From positions 5,374 to 69,373 of the forward strand of contig JBEBIT010000011.1 in the NCBI GenBank assembly GCA_040080215.1: DNA of 64,000 nt, read 5' to 3'. A program made the translations under genes and the position numbers. Source of the stretch: CAIUGU01 sp040080215 (GTDB taxonomy: Bacteria; Pseudomonadota; Gammaproteobacteria; Steroidobacterales; Steroidobacteraceae). Below, in pieces: positions 8,101-16,408 of this stretch. Below the pieces are notes generated by a model, which made no database searches, was not told the DNA's origin, and saw only the letters and a list, made by a program, of their open reading frames with translations. Position 1 is the first letter of the stretch. Every line of letters begins with the position of its first letter.

Positions 8101-10323
8101 ATGGCGCTCGCGTTTCTGCTCGGGTTGCTTGCGAGGCTGCGTCGGGCGCGGCCCAAGCCATTCATTGTCACCCTTGAGCCGGCCCAGGCGCTTTGGCTAC
8201 TGTCCCTGTTTGCGACGCTGTATCGACGCAACGTGGATACTTCATTGCTGGTCCGGGAATGCGTGCCGCCGCTGCACGGTGTGGATCTGGAACGCATTGC
8301 GGGGCAGATTGGGTTCACGGCTAGGCTTCAGGTGCTTGACGCCAGGTTAGCGGTCAAGGAAATCACTCGACACAAGTGCCCCATCGCCGTTGAGTTGCGA
8401 GGCGAAGGTGATCCTCCAGAACGCGAATCCACGGACTGGGCAGTCGTGCTGGATGCCAACGTGTCGCTGGCCATGCTGGCCTGTCGCAACGCCGGTCAGG
8501 CGCAGACCGTACCGATGCAGGTGCTCCTGGCACGCATGACGGGGGCGTCGATCCGAATGAGGCCGCAGACAGTCGCCGCGAATGATCCAGACGGGGCTGG
8601 CACTACCCAGCCGACTTTTGGCTTTCAATGGTTCGTGCCGGAGTTGCTGAAGCATCGTTTGCTGTGGCAGGAGGTGCTGGTGGCCTCCGTCGTTCTCCAG
8701 CTGTTGGCACTGGGATTGCCGCTCTTTACCCAAGCCATCATCGACAAGGTCATCGTCCATCGCACCCAGAGCACCCTGGTCGCGCTGTCGGCGGGCATGA
8801 CGGTTTTCATGATCTTCACCGCGGTTCTGACCTGGGTTCGCCAGTACCTGATTCTGCATACGGGGCGACGGGTCGATGCTGTACTGGGCAGTCATGTCTT
8901 CGATCACTTGTTCAGGTTGCCTCTGCGGTACTTCGATCACCGGCCGACCGGCGTTGTGGCAGCACGTATGCAAGGCATCGAGACCATCCGGGATTTCATC
9001 AGTTCGGCGGCAGTGACGCTGATCCTGGATCTGCCGTTCCTGGCTGTCTTCGTCGCCATCATGTTCTGGTACAGCGTGATCTTGACTTTGATCGTGCTCG
9101 CGATTCTCGGTGTGATCGTCGGGGCCAGCCTGCTGGTCGCGCCGCTGTTCCAGGCGCGCCTCAACGAGCAGTTCCTGCGGTGTGCAGCGAATCAGGCCCT
9201 CCTGACCGAGTACGTGTCCGGCATGGAGACGGTGAAGTCGTTGCAGCTGGAGCCGCAGCTCAACCGCCGATATCGGGACATGCTGGCAACCTTTCTGGAA
9301 GCATCCTTTCGGACCCGGCAGCTCGCCAATACCTACAACACCTTCGCGAGCACGCTGGAGCAGATCATGAATCTGGCTCTCTTGGCCTTCGGGGCATACA
9401 CCGTCATGACCTCGACTGCCCTGACCATCGGCATGCTGGTGGCGTTCCAGATGTTTGCGTCCCGAGTGTCGCAGCCGATGCTGCGGCTCGTCGGCCTGTG
9501 GCAGCAGTTCCAGCAGGCGCGGCTTGCGGTTACCAGATTGGGCGATGTCATGAACGCACCGGCGGAGTCCTATCGACTGGAACGCGCCCGAACGGGTACT
9601 GGGGCGGGTGCTGTTTCCATCGACGGACTTTCGTTCCGTTACGACGAAAATCTGCCGCTGCTGTTTGATGGGTTCTCTTTGAACGTGGCAGCCGGCCAGC
9701 TCATCGCCATCATGGGTCCGTCTGGCGCGGGCAAGAGTACCCTGGCCAAGCTGCTTCAGGCGTTCTATGTGCCGACAGGCGGCTCGATCAGGATTGATGG
9801 AGTGGATGTTCGCTACATGGCCGCCAATGAACTCCGCAGTCACTTCGGTGTGGTGCCGCAGGAGACCACGCTCTTCTCGGGAACGATCCTCGATAACCTG
9901 AAGATCGCGGCCCCCTTTGCCACCTTCGAGCAGATCGCCACTGCCTGCAAGATGGCGGAGATCCACAGCGCCATTGAGGCCCTCCCGAATGGCTATCAGA
10001 CCGGGCTAGGTGAGCGTGGCGTGGGGCTGTCGGGTGGTCAACGTCAGCGGCTGGCCATCGCCCGTGCGCTTCTCAAGGGAGCTCGAATCCTCATCTTTGA
10101 TGAAGCTGCAGCTAGTCTCGATCCGCCTACTGCCGATCAGCTCGCCCGGACGATCAACGGTCTCAAGCAGCGGGCAACCATTCTGTTCATTGCCCATGCG
10201 CTGCCGAGAAGTCTGCAGGTCGATCATGTGGTGCGAATCGGCGACAAGCTGACCGTGATACCGGGCGACAAGAAGTCGCCCGCAGGGACGCTGGGTGAGA
10301 GTCGGGGCGAGGGATCACTATGA
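8101..10323 (+). CDS. Type I secretion ABC transporter with degenerate C39-like domain
   Basis: A 740-residue HlyB-type exporter. Residues about 25-150 resemble a C39 peptidase domain but lack the catalytic Cys, so they form a C39-like docking domain, not a leader peptidase. Next comes the six-helix transmembrane domain (about 195-480) and an ATPase domain with Walker A GPSGAGKST (about 539), signature LSGGQRQR (about 643) and Walker B ILIFDEAAASLD. It overlaps the HlyD-type partner by 4 bp. Such pairs export unfolded proteins directly out of the cell with a TolC-like channel. No RTX cargo and no outer-membrane channel gene are seen nearby. Confidence 0.93.
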   Translation: MALAFLLGLLARLRRARPKPFIVTLEPAQALWLLSLFATLYRRNVDTSLLVRECVPPLHGVDLERIAGQIGFTARLQVLDARLAVKEITRHKCPIAVELRGEGDPPERESTDWAVVLDANVSLAMLACRNAGQAQTVPMQVLLARMTGASIRMRPQTVAANDPDGAGTTQPTFGFQWFVPELLKHRLLWQEVLVASVVLQLLALGLPLFTQAIIDKVIVHRTQSTLVALSAGMTVFMIFTAVLTWVRQYLILHTGRRVDAVLGSHVFDHLFRLPLRYFDHRPTGVVAARMQGIETIRDFISSAAVTLILDLPFLAVFVAIMFWYSVILTLIVLAILGVIVGASLLVAPLFQARLNEQFLRCAANQALLTEYVSGMETVKSLQLEPQLNRRYRDMLATFLEASFRTRQLANTYNTFASTLEQIMNLALLAFGAYTVMTSTALTIGMLVAFQMFASRVSQPMLRLVGLWQQFQQARLAVTRLGDVMNAPAESYRLERARTGTGAGAVSIDGLSFRYDENLPLLFDGFSLNVAAGQLIAIMGPSGAGKSTLAKLLQAFYVPTGGSIRIDGVDVRYMAANELRSHFGVVPQETTLFSGTILDNLKIAAPFATFEQIATACKMAEIHSAIEALPNGYQTGLGERGVGLSGGQRQRLAIARALLKGARILIFDEAAASLDPPTADQLARTINGLKQRATILFIAHALPRSLQVDHVVRIGDKLTVIPGDKKSPAGTLGESRGEGSL

Positions 10324-11672
10324 GCGCTGAAGCCGCTCCAGTGCCTCCGTTGACTCTTCGTGTGGCATCAAAGCTGTTCGAGATCGAGACCACCGATCCC
10401 GGAAGCGGGAGTCGCGCAGTCATGAAGGTCGTCTGTGCGCTGTTCGGGATGTCGCTGCTCTGGGCGATCTTCGCCAAGCTCGACATCACGGCAGTGGCCG
10501 AAGGACGACTGGTGCCCCAGACCTACGTCAAGATCGTCCAGCCTGCGGAGTCTGGCATTGTTCGCGAGATCCGGGTGAAGGAGGGGGATCGGGTTGAGCA
10601 GGGTCAGGTGCTCGTCAGGCTCGATCCGACTGTGACTGCCGCGGACGGGGCGGCGCTGCAGCGAGAGCTCGCTCTTCAGCGCCTTCAGCTCAGGCGAATC
10701 GAGGCGGAACTGGCGGGCGCTCCTCTCTTGAGGAACGCTACCGACGACCCTTTGCTGTTCACCCAAGTCCAGGCCCAGCTGCAATCCCATCGTCAGGCGT
10801 TCCTGGACGCGGTAGCCGGCGAACAGGTCGCAAAGCGGCGAGCGGAGCACGAGTTGGCATCCTCGAGAGAGACACTGCAGAAGCTCGCGGCGACGCTTCC
10901 GAGTTACGAGAAATCAGCCAAGGCATTCGAGAAGCTCGCGGACCAGAAACTCATGGGCGCGCTGCAGGCCGAAGAGAAACGAAGAGAGGCTCAAGAGAAG
11001 ACGCAGGACCTTGAGGCCCAGAGAGGAGTTGTTGCTGCGCTGGAAGCGGCGATCGAAGAGCACACACAGAAGCTCGCGCAGCTCAACAGTAGTTACCGGA
11101 GCGACCTCAGCGCATTGAGGGTGCAGACGCTATCGATCGCAAACCAGGTGGAGCAGAACCTTGCCAAGAACACGTACAGAGAAGGCTTGCTAGAGCTCAA
11201 GGCACCACAAGCGGGCATTGTCAAAGAGTTAGCTACTACCACGCTGGGTGCCGTGGTGCAGCCCGGGACGGTGTTGCTGAGTCTTGTGCCAGCTGACGAG
11301 CCGCTGCTGGCCGAGGTGGCCATAGCGAATCAGGACATCGGGTTTGTGCAGGTGGGGCAGAAGGTGCGGATCAAGTTGGCCGCGTATCCGTTCCAGAAGT
11401 ACGGAATGGTGGAGGGGGTCGTCAGGACGATCAGCGCGGACACGCAGAGTTCAGACCCAGGACATGGCAACGATCAAGTGGCGTCGAAGGCACTGTCGTT
11501 CAAGGCTTTGGTTGAACTGCACGAGCAGCGAATGGCTGTGAACGGACTGTCTCTCGCGCTCGGTGCGGGTATGCAGGTCACCGCCGAGATCGTCCAGGGC
11601 AAGAGGACGGTGCTCGAGTACCTTCTCTCGCCGGTGCAGAGGGTGGGGAACGAGGCGGGGAGGGAGAGATGA
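10320..11672 (+). CDS. HlyD-family type I secretion membrane fusion protein
   Basis: A 450-residue periplasmic adaptor. It has one transmembrane helix near residues 38-55, a lipoyl/barrel half (VKIVQPAESGIVREIRVKEG), a long coiled-coil hairpin (about 100-290), the second lipoyl half (LKAPQAGIVKEL) and a beta-barrel with the C-terminus LGAGMQVTAEIVQGKRTVLEY typical of HlyD/PrtE proteins. It links the upstream ABC exporter to an outer-membrane channel. A scrap of a second, diverged copy of its 3' end is found further downstream on both sides of an IS element. Confidence 0.93.
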   Translation: MSAEAAPVPPLTLRVASKLFEIETTDPGSGSRAVMKVVCALFGMSLLWAIFAKLDITAVAEGRLVPQTYVKIVQPAESGIVREIRVKEGDRVEQGQVLVRLDPTVTAADGAALQRELALQRLQLRRIEAELAGAPLLRNATDDPLLFTQVQAQLQSHRQAFLDAVAGEQVAKRRAEHELASSRETLQKLAATLPSYEKSAKAFEKLADQKLMGALQAEEKRREAQEKTQDLEAQRGVVAALEAAIEEHTQKLAQLNSSYRSDLSALRVQTLSIANQVEQNLAKNTYREGLLELKAPQAGIVKELATTTLGAVVQPGTVLLSLVPADEPLLAEVAIANQDIGFVQVGQKVRIKLAAYPFQKYGMVEGVVRTISADTQSSDPGHGNDQVASKALSFKALVELHEQRMAVNGLSLALGAGMQVTAEIVQGKRTVLEYLLSPVQRVGNEAGRER

Positions 11673-11736
11673 TGAGTTGCTGCTTTGCGTCATCCATTGT
11701 ATGGCGAACGCATGTATCAGGGGAGTCTTCATTGCT

Positions 11737-12415
11737 ATGCAGATGATCCGACCTGCTTTGTCTCAGATTCCCTTTTCGTCCATCGCTCTCGTGCTTCTGG
11801 CCGTCGCCCCTTGCTCGGCCATTGCAGCAGACCCCGTCTATTAAGTATGACATTGAGGTCAATCGAGACCGTGAGTTGTGCGAGCACATGCACAAGACAT
11901 TTGCCGAGTCATTTGCAAACCTCTGGGATGTCGACTGGGTGCCGTACACTGATGCAGAGAAGCTTAGGTATATAGAGAAGTACGGATTTCCGCTGTTGCC
12001 GGGGATCGAGAGGGATTTTCAAGCAACCATACAAACGGTTCATTCGAGACAGCCAAGCGCTCCTGAGTTTGACTCAGTGAATTGGTCGGAAGGGAGATTG
12101 CAGCTTCGCTCGCCTGGCTCTTCATCTGCCGACGGATTTCATAACTATCTGATCACCTACATTGACATTGATAACGATGGGACTATCGATACTGTCACCA
12201 AGAACGGATTCAATGAAGGCTACCGATCAATTACGGCGGGTTGGGCATGGGGTGAGTACATCGATGTTTGGCGCGGGAAGCGGATGGAGTTCACGGCATC
12301 TGACACTCTCTGGTCAGTGCTCAACGAAGGGGAGATGTCTGGGCGACCTATGGCATCAATTGTAGGCGACGTCCCCCCGCTTTCAGTAGCGCAGGGCTTT
12401 AGAGTCGTCCGGTAG
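11737..12415 (+). pseudogene. Signal-peptide protein of unknown function, broken by a single-base frameshift
   Basis: A reading frame from ATG 11737 (GGGAG upstream) encodes a good Sec signal peptide, MQMIRPALSQ then a hydrophobic core ending PCSAIAADPVY, and stops at TAA 11842. The body continues at once in the +1 frame to 12415: KYDIEVNRDRELCEHM, with a DIDNDGTIDTV calcium-loop-like segment. Removing one T from TATTAAG (11839-11845) joins the two into one protein of about 225 residues (PVY-KYDIEV). No ATG with a ribosome site begins the downstream frame. Either a real loss-of-function mutation or a sequencing error. No family was recognised. It lies directly after the type I secretion pair, but the signal peptide points to Sec export. 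Confidence 0.6.
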
Positions 12416-12442
12416 TGTAACGGCCTTGATGGCCAACCGGCC
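12416..12442 (+). pseudogene. Left part of a second hlyD 3'-end remnant
   Basis: Just after the frameshifted gene, the sequence up to the IS element reads in frame as TALMANRP. If the IS and one copy of its GGCC target duplication are removed, it continues as GLDLALAAGMQVSAEI, which parallels MAVN-GLSLALGAGMQVTAEI near the end of the intact HlyD. The remnant is short, so its left border is uncertain. Confidence 0.5.
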
Positions 12443-12467
12443 TGCTGCTGGTTCAGTAGACACCACC

Positions 12468-13334
12468 TTAAGCTAACTGCCCCTGTTCCCCATACTGACC
12501 AGGGCTGAGATACCCCAGCGTCGAGTGCCTCCGGGTCGGATTGTAGAACGTCTCGATGTAGTCGAAGACATCCGCCCTGGCTTCATCCCTCGTCCGGTAG
12601 ACCTTCCTGGCCGTCCTCTCGATCTTCAGTGACGAGAAGAAGCTCTCCATCGCTGAGTTGTCCCAGACATTGCATGACCGGCTCATGCTGCACGTGATGC
12701 CCAGATCCTTCAGCAGGCGCCGGAACGACTCGCTGGTGTATTGACTGCCTCGGTCCGAGTGATGCATCAGCGATTCAGGTTTGCCCCGCCGCCACAACGC
12801 CATCATCAGCGCATCGGTCACCAGTTGCGCCGTCATTCCCTGACTCATCGACCAGCCCACGGCTCGGCGTGAGTACAGATCCAGAACGACCGCAACGTAC
12901 AGCCAGCCTTCGGCTGTCCACAGGTACGTGAAGTCAGCGACCCACTTTTGGTTCGGCGCAGATTCCTCGAACTGGCGGTCCAGCACGTTCTGGCCGATAG
13001 CAAACACTGGCCTCTCGCCTTGATCCACCGGCAAGCCTCGGCGCTTCGGACGCGCCCTGAACGCCTGCAAGTTCATCAGCCGCTCGATCCGGTGCAGACC
13101 GCAATGAGTGCCGTCCGCCAGCACATCCCGCCACACCCGCCGTGCGCCGTAAGTCCGGTCACTGCCGATAAAGCTCTGCCGCACCTGGGCACCGATCCGT
13201 TCGTCATCCCGTGATCGCTGACTGAGTGACCCGGTCAACCAGGCATAGAACCCGCTACGTGACACGTCGAGGGACTCGCACGTCATGCCCACCGGGCAGA
13301 TCCCCCGATGCTTCGCCACGAAGCCGAACTTCAC
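12468..13334 (-). CDS. IS3-family transposase OrfB (DDE integrase domain)
   Basis: A 288-residue integrase-like transposase. It has an N-terminal HTH_21-type segment (SRSGFYAWL), RTYGARRVWRDV, and the catalytic DDE triad in VADFTYLW, HHSDRGSQYTS and NVWDNSAMESFFSSLK, followed by the usual FYNPTRRHSTLGYLSP. The GTG start overlaps the OrfA stop (GTGA). A run of seven A residues on the coding strand inside the end of OrfA (13364-13370) is a likely slippery site for the -1 frameshift that makes the OrfAB fusion. Confidence 0.92.
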   Translation of the reverse strand: MKFGFVAKHRGICPVGMTCESLDVSRSGFYAWLTGSLSQRSRDDERIGAQVRQSFIGSDRTYGARRVWRDVLADGTHCGLHRIERLMNLQAFRARPKRRGLPVDQGERPVFAIGQNVLDRQFEESAPNQKWVADFTYLWTAEGWLYVAVVLDLYSRRAVGWSMSQGMTAQLVTDALMMALWRRGKPESLMHHSDRGSQYTSESFRRLLKDLGITCSMSRSCNVWDNSAMESFFSSLKIERTARKVYRTRDEARADVFDYIETFYNPTRRHSTLGYLSPGQYGEQGQLA

Positions 13335-13624
13335 GTCGACTCCTTGGCGAACCAGGCCGCGGCTTTTTTTGGGATGTCGCGCTCCATCTTGAGCTTAGCG
13401 ACTTCCTTCCTCAGGGCTGCGATCTCCGCCTGATCGGCCTTCATCTGCCCGTGGCCCGGAAAGGCCAGAACAGGATCTGTCGACAGCTCCCTGACCCACT
13501 TTCGCAGCACGTTCTCGTGAACGCCCAGATCCCGAGCCGCCTGCGCAACCGAGACGCCTCGATCTCGAACCAGCTTTACGGCCTCAACCTTGAACTCTCT
13601 CGTGAAGACTCTTCGCGTTGCCAT
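13331..13624 (-). CDS. IS3-family transposase OrfA (helix-turn-helix)
   Basis: A 97-residue protein starting MATRRVFTREFKVEAVKLV with a helix-turn-helix (VSVAQAARDLGVHENVLRKWV) and a leucine-zipper-like C-terminal helix (IAALRKEVAKLKMERDI) ending KKAAAWFAKEST, the usual pattern of IS3 OrfA. It binds the IS ends and pairs with OrfB. The A7 tract lies within the codons for the P-K-K segment. Confidence 0.92.
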   Translation of the reverse strand: MATRRVFTREFKVEAVKLVRDRGVSVAQAARDLGVHENVLRKWVRELSTDPVLAFPGHGQMKADQAEIAALRKEVAKLKMERDIPKKAAAWFAKEST

Positions 13625-13680
13625 CTGCCACCTCCAGTCTCATCATCCACCGTATCCAGGTGTCTGTGAAACCGGCAGCA

Positions 13681-13814
13681 GGCCAGGACTAGATCTTGCG
13701 CTCGCGGCTGGGATGCAAGTCAGCGCGGAGATCGTGCAAGGAGAGCGGACAGTGCTGGAATATCTTCCGTCGCCTTTGCAGCAGATTCGTAGCGAGTCTG
13801 GTCGAGAAAGATGA
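13681..13814 (+). pseudogene. Right part of a second hlyD 3'-end remnant
   Basis: Directly after the IS, the plus strand encodes LDLALAAGMQVSAEIVQG, ERTVLEYLPSPLQQIRSE and SGRER-stop. This matches the C-terminus of the intact HlyD at 11.55-11.67 kb (LSLALGAGMQVTAEIVQG, KRTVLEYLLSPVQRVGNE, AGRER) almost residue for residue. It is the tail of a diverged paralogue whose front is missing, so the locus once held at least two membrane fusion genes. The IS inserted into this already truncated copy. Confidence 0.85.
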
Positions 13815-13834
13815 GGCACACAGGGAGCGAATGC

Positions 13835-13996
13835 ATGCCTCAATATTGGTTCAGCGTCACCAGCAAGAACCGGGGTACCACGATGAATCAATATCACAAG
13901 ATGTCGAGCGGCATGTTTGAACCGCCCGGCCTTTCCCGGAGTCTCCACAATGAGAGAGGATGTACGCCGTGTCCCAGATGGACTCGGCAATCATGA
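13835..13996 (+). CDS. Short ORF after the hlyD remnant, probably a truncated gene
   Basis: A 53-codon frame starting MPQYWFSVTSKNRG, with GGGAG 8 bases upstream, begins 20 bases after the stop of the hlyD remnant. Its last third overlaps the sequence of an IS3-type remnant, so the 3' part of the original gene was probably replaced. The position, directly downstream of a secretion gene, is where a cargo gene could lie, but the protein resembles no family I know. Weak call. Confidence 0.25.
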   Translation: MPQYWFSVTSKNRGTTMNQYHKMSSGMFEPPGLSRSLHNERGCTPCPRWTRQS

Positions 13997-14203
13997 AGGA
14001 GGTCCTCGATAAGGATCGTAAGGCTATCGCAGTGGCGTGAGATGGCCATCTGGGCAGTGAAGAGCAAGGGACGCAGCATCGGCTATGGCTGCCCGCTCGT
14101 CGACGTCAGCCAGACCTGCTACCGCTACCAGCCGAATTTGTCCGGCGAGAACGACTGGATCGCCGACCGGCTGGTGCGCCTGACGCATTATCCGCGCAAT
14201 TAG
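13960..14203 (+). pseudogene. Remnant of an IS3-type element (IS407/IS2-like group)
   Basis: The frame 13960-14040 reads MYAVSQMDSAIMKEVLDKD, like the tail of OrfA in this IS group. The next frame, 14042-14203, reads MAIWAVKSKGRSIGYGCPLV, then DVSQTCYRYQPNLSGENDWI and ADRLVRLTHYPRN, like the first 50 residues of OrfB, then stops where the family continues WGFGLCFLYLRN. The catalytic part is absent. This is a different IS group from the intact element at 12.4-13.7 kb. Assigned from remembered family motifs, not a search. Confidence 0.65.
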
Positions 14204-14697
14204 TCGTAATCGTGCAGGCTCGACCTGTTGGCTCTTGCCAATCTACGCGCGAAGTAGACACCGACAACAACGACAAATACGAACCCCAGAAGAGCGCCAC
14301 CGACATACATCCGACCCACCTTATGTCTATTGCTGCACCAGAATTGATTAGATAGCCAAGCTCTCCGGGATCTCGGTGCGCTATCCCACAGACGCTCGGC
14401 CTCCGGTCTCTGGTTGACCCTGTTGCAGGCCTGACTCTGGAGGTGGCACCCCCCCCGAACACCTGCACTCGGCAGCGCGGTTTGGGGGAAAGGGTAGGCA
14501 ACCAAAATAAGTCAAACGAGATTCGCTACGTCGATCAGATCGATTCTTGCAGTCAAGAGCGACAACACTCAGCATAGGGAAGTCGATCGCCGGTTCCGCT
14601 CGAGCACCTCGAGGTCTAAGCAATAGATGTCCACAATGTTCCTTAGGGATATTCCATCTGTCCGCCGACATTCTTTTCATCAAGCTGGAGAAGCCTC
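14204..14697. other. Lower-GC stretch without a confident gene
   Basis: About 490 bases less GC-rich than the surroundings. A minus-strand frame (14200-14505) would give 101 residues with one C-terminal transmembrane helix (GGALLGFVFVVVVGVYFARR) and a basic tail, but its N-terminal part looks random and no ribosome site is clear. The stretch also holds a C8 homopolymer at about 14449-14456. It is best read as decayed or imported DNA between the IS remnants and the next methyltransferase. Confidence 0.4.
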
Positions 14698-15342
14698 GTG
14701 ACAATCGCCAGGCGCCTCGTTGATTCGCTCTCTCCCGGAAGGCTCGGGTTTCGCATCAAATCGACTGTCGATCGCCTCCGAGACTTAGACTTTCTTGTTA
14801 ATGTCGAGATGGAAACAGTGGGCCTTGATCCCCAGCTTGCTTCCCGGTCTTCGCCTTCCGGAAACCGATGGCTTCGCGCTGCACTCAGGGCTCTCCCGAT
14901 ATCTGCTAATGATCGAATAATCGATATAGGATGCGGAAAAGGCAGTGCCATGCGCGTCATGCTCGCGTTTCCGTTCAGCCGCATCGAGGGGATTGAACTG
15001 TCACCGCTGATTGCCGACACAGCACGACATAACTTCCGGAGGCTCCGTGTTCCTGATGAGCGGCTCCGCGTGCACGTCGCAGATGCTCGAGACTTTGATG
15101 GCCTGGATGAGTTTAACTACATCTATCTCTACAATCCTTTTCCAAGTGAGATATTCAAGCCATTCCTTCAAAGAGTCACCGCATCTCTTGACCGACGACC
15201 TCGGGGCCTTACCATTGTCTATAACAACCCGATTTGCGACGAACAAATCATGAGTACTGGCGGCTTCCAGAAAGTGTTGCAGCTGCCAGCCGAGTGGAAC
15301 AACACGATCCTCGTATACAAGTCGCTATCCTATCAATCGTGA
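14698..15342 (+). CDS. Class I SAM-dependent methyltransferase, substrate unknown
   Basis: A 214-residue protein with motif I IIDIGCGKGSAMRVM (about 74-88), then GIELSPLIADTAR, VADARDF and YLYNPFPSEIF, the layout of a small class I methyltransferase. The NPFP motif resembles the (N/D)PP(F/Y)-type motif but is not diagnostic of a substrate. The start is GTG with GGAG 12 bases upstream. Codon use is less GC-biased than the core genes, suggesting acquisition with the IS-rich patch upstream. It stands alone. Confidence 0.7.
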   Translation: MTIARRLVDSLSPGRLGFRIKSTVDRLRDLDFLVNVEMETVGLDPQLASRSSPSGNRWLRAALRALPISANDRIIDIGCGKGSAMRVMLAFPFSRIEGIELSPLIADTARHNFRRLRVPDERLRVHVADARDFDGLDEFNYIYLYNPFPSEIFKPFLQRVTASLDRRPRGLTIVYNNPICDEQIMSTGGFQKVLQLPAEWNNTILVYKSLSYQS

Positions 15343-15515
15343 ATCTGCCATACGTACCCGGGAGGGAGGCGGGGCCAGAGAGATGATGCGGCGTTGCTGA
15401 GCGCTGGCAAGTCATCCTTACTTGAGTAAGAATCCGGGTCGCTTTGGGGATCGCAGCCTAGGGAAACGGCTTTACGGCCGGTCCTGTTCACCCGGTCAAA
15501 AGTAGGGCTTGTTCA

Positions 15516-16391
15516 ATGAATGATTCGACTCCGCCGAAAATGGCGCCGCTGCGGCTTGCCGTAGTAGGAGGGGTGCTGCTGGGCGTCCTGGCAACGGGCC
15601 TCTTCTTTGTTGTGGCCAAGCCATTTTTTGCACCAGAGGAGTCGGCCACCGATGCCCCTGCTGCTGCAGCTACCGTGCCGGACTGGACCGGCAAGTGGGA
15701 GATGCCGCGGATTCCGACGCGGCTGATGTACGACCCCGATAACGCGTACCTCGAGCCGGATCCGGGCAAGGGGCTCGACTTCGGTCCGGTGGGCGGGTCT
15801 CACCTCACGACCATCCCGTTCAAGCCCGAATTCCAGAAGGAATACATGGACCGGGTCGCCATGCAAAAGCAAGGCAAGGCGACCGATCCTGTGGGTGCCG
15901 ATTGCCGGCCCTATGGCATGCCCCGCGTTATGGGCGCGACCCCGAATGGACCGTTGTTCATGATGGAGCCCGAACTGATCCTCATCGTCCTGGGCGATGA
16001 AACTCGGAGAATCTACATGGACGGCCGGCCGCACCCGACGGCGGTGGAAGACGTGGTGCATTCCTTCCAGGGCCATTCCATCGGCCATTGGGAAGAGGGC
16101 ACGCTGGTCATCGACACCGTCAACGTGTTCGAGGGCAACTACGACCAGTCCGATGCCCGCCACAGCGACCAGCTGCATATCGTCGAGCGCATCAGCCAGA
16201 TCGATGCCGATACGCTCGAGAATCAGATCACGGTCATGGATCCAGTCATGTTCACGGGGCCCTACACCGTGAAGCGCCACTACAAGCGCAACAAGGTGAA
16301 GTATCCGGAAGTCGTCGCAGGCAATTGCACCCCCAACGACCAGGTCGACATGGTCGACGGCGTACAGGTGCAACGGCTGCCGTTTGAATGA
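15516..16391 (+). CDS. Conserved membrane-anchored protein of unknown function
   Basis: A 291-residue protein. One transmembrane helix lies at about 13-35 (LRLAVVGGVLLGVLATGLFF), then an Ala-rich linker and a periplasmic domain that opens with VPDWTGKWEMPR and contains CRPYGMPRVM and HPTAVEDVVHSFQGHSIGHW, followed by GTLVIDTVNVFEGNYDQS. The DWTG-W start and the DGRPHP...GHSIGHWE-GTLVIDT block recur in secreted proteins that accompany DUF6152 and PQQ-enzyme genes in related genomes. Function unknown. The stop overlaps an upstream start of the DUF6152 gene, so the two are likely co-translated. Confidence 0.6.
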   Translation: MNDSTPPKMAPLRLAVVGGVLLGVLATGLFFVVAKPFFAPEESATDAPAAAATVPDWTGKWEMPRIPTRLMYDPDNAYLEPDPGKGLDFGPVGGSHLTTIPFKPEFQKEYMDRVAMQKQGKATDPVGADCRPYGMPRVMGATPNGPLFMMEPELILIVLGDETRRIYMDGRPHPTAVEDVVHSFQGHSIGHWEEGTLVIDTVNVFEGNYDQSDARHSDQLHIVERISQIDADTLENQITVMDPVMFTGPYTVKRHYKRNKVKYPEVVAGNCTPNDQVDMVDGVQVQRLPFE

Positions 16392-16408
16392 AGAGCAGGG
16401 GAATCAGG

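Larger units (their letters stand above)
12443..13680 (-). mobile_element. IS3-family insertion sequence, complete, 1238 bp
   Basis: Two overlapping minus-strand transposase frames lie between imperfect terminal inverted repeats. The left end reads TGCTGCTGGTTCAGTAGACA and the right end, on the other strand, TGCTGCCGGTTTCACAGACA. Both ends begin TG (TG...CA), as in the IS3 family. The element is flanked by a 4-bp direct repeat GGCC (12439-12442 and 13681-13684), the expected target duplication. It interrupts a relic of an hlyD gene. Frames and DDE residues appear intact, so it may still move. Confidence 0.85.

Noticed and set aside
8347..9966. Minus-strand frame of 539 codons opposite the type I exporter
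   Set aside because: Gln/His/Arg-rich composition typical of an antisense shadow; the exporter motifs on the plus strand are complete.
11822..12415. A stand-alone gene starting at TTG 11822
   Set aside because: No ribosome site for this TTG, and a signal peptide that would fit the body ends in the adjacent frame just upstream; a frameshift explains both better.
15380..15515. A possible cyclic-di-GMP-type riboswitch before the membrane-anchored protein
   Set aside because: Fragments such as GGGATCGCAGCC recall part of the motif, but the GGCAAACC core and pairing pattern are not there.
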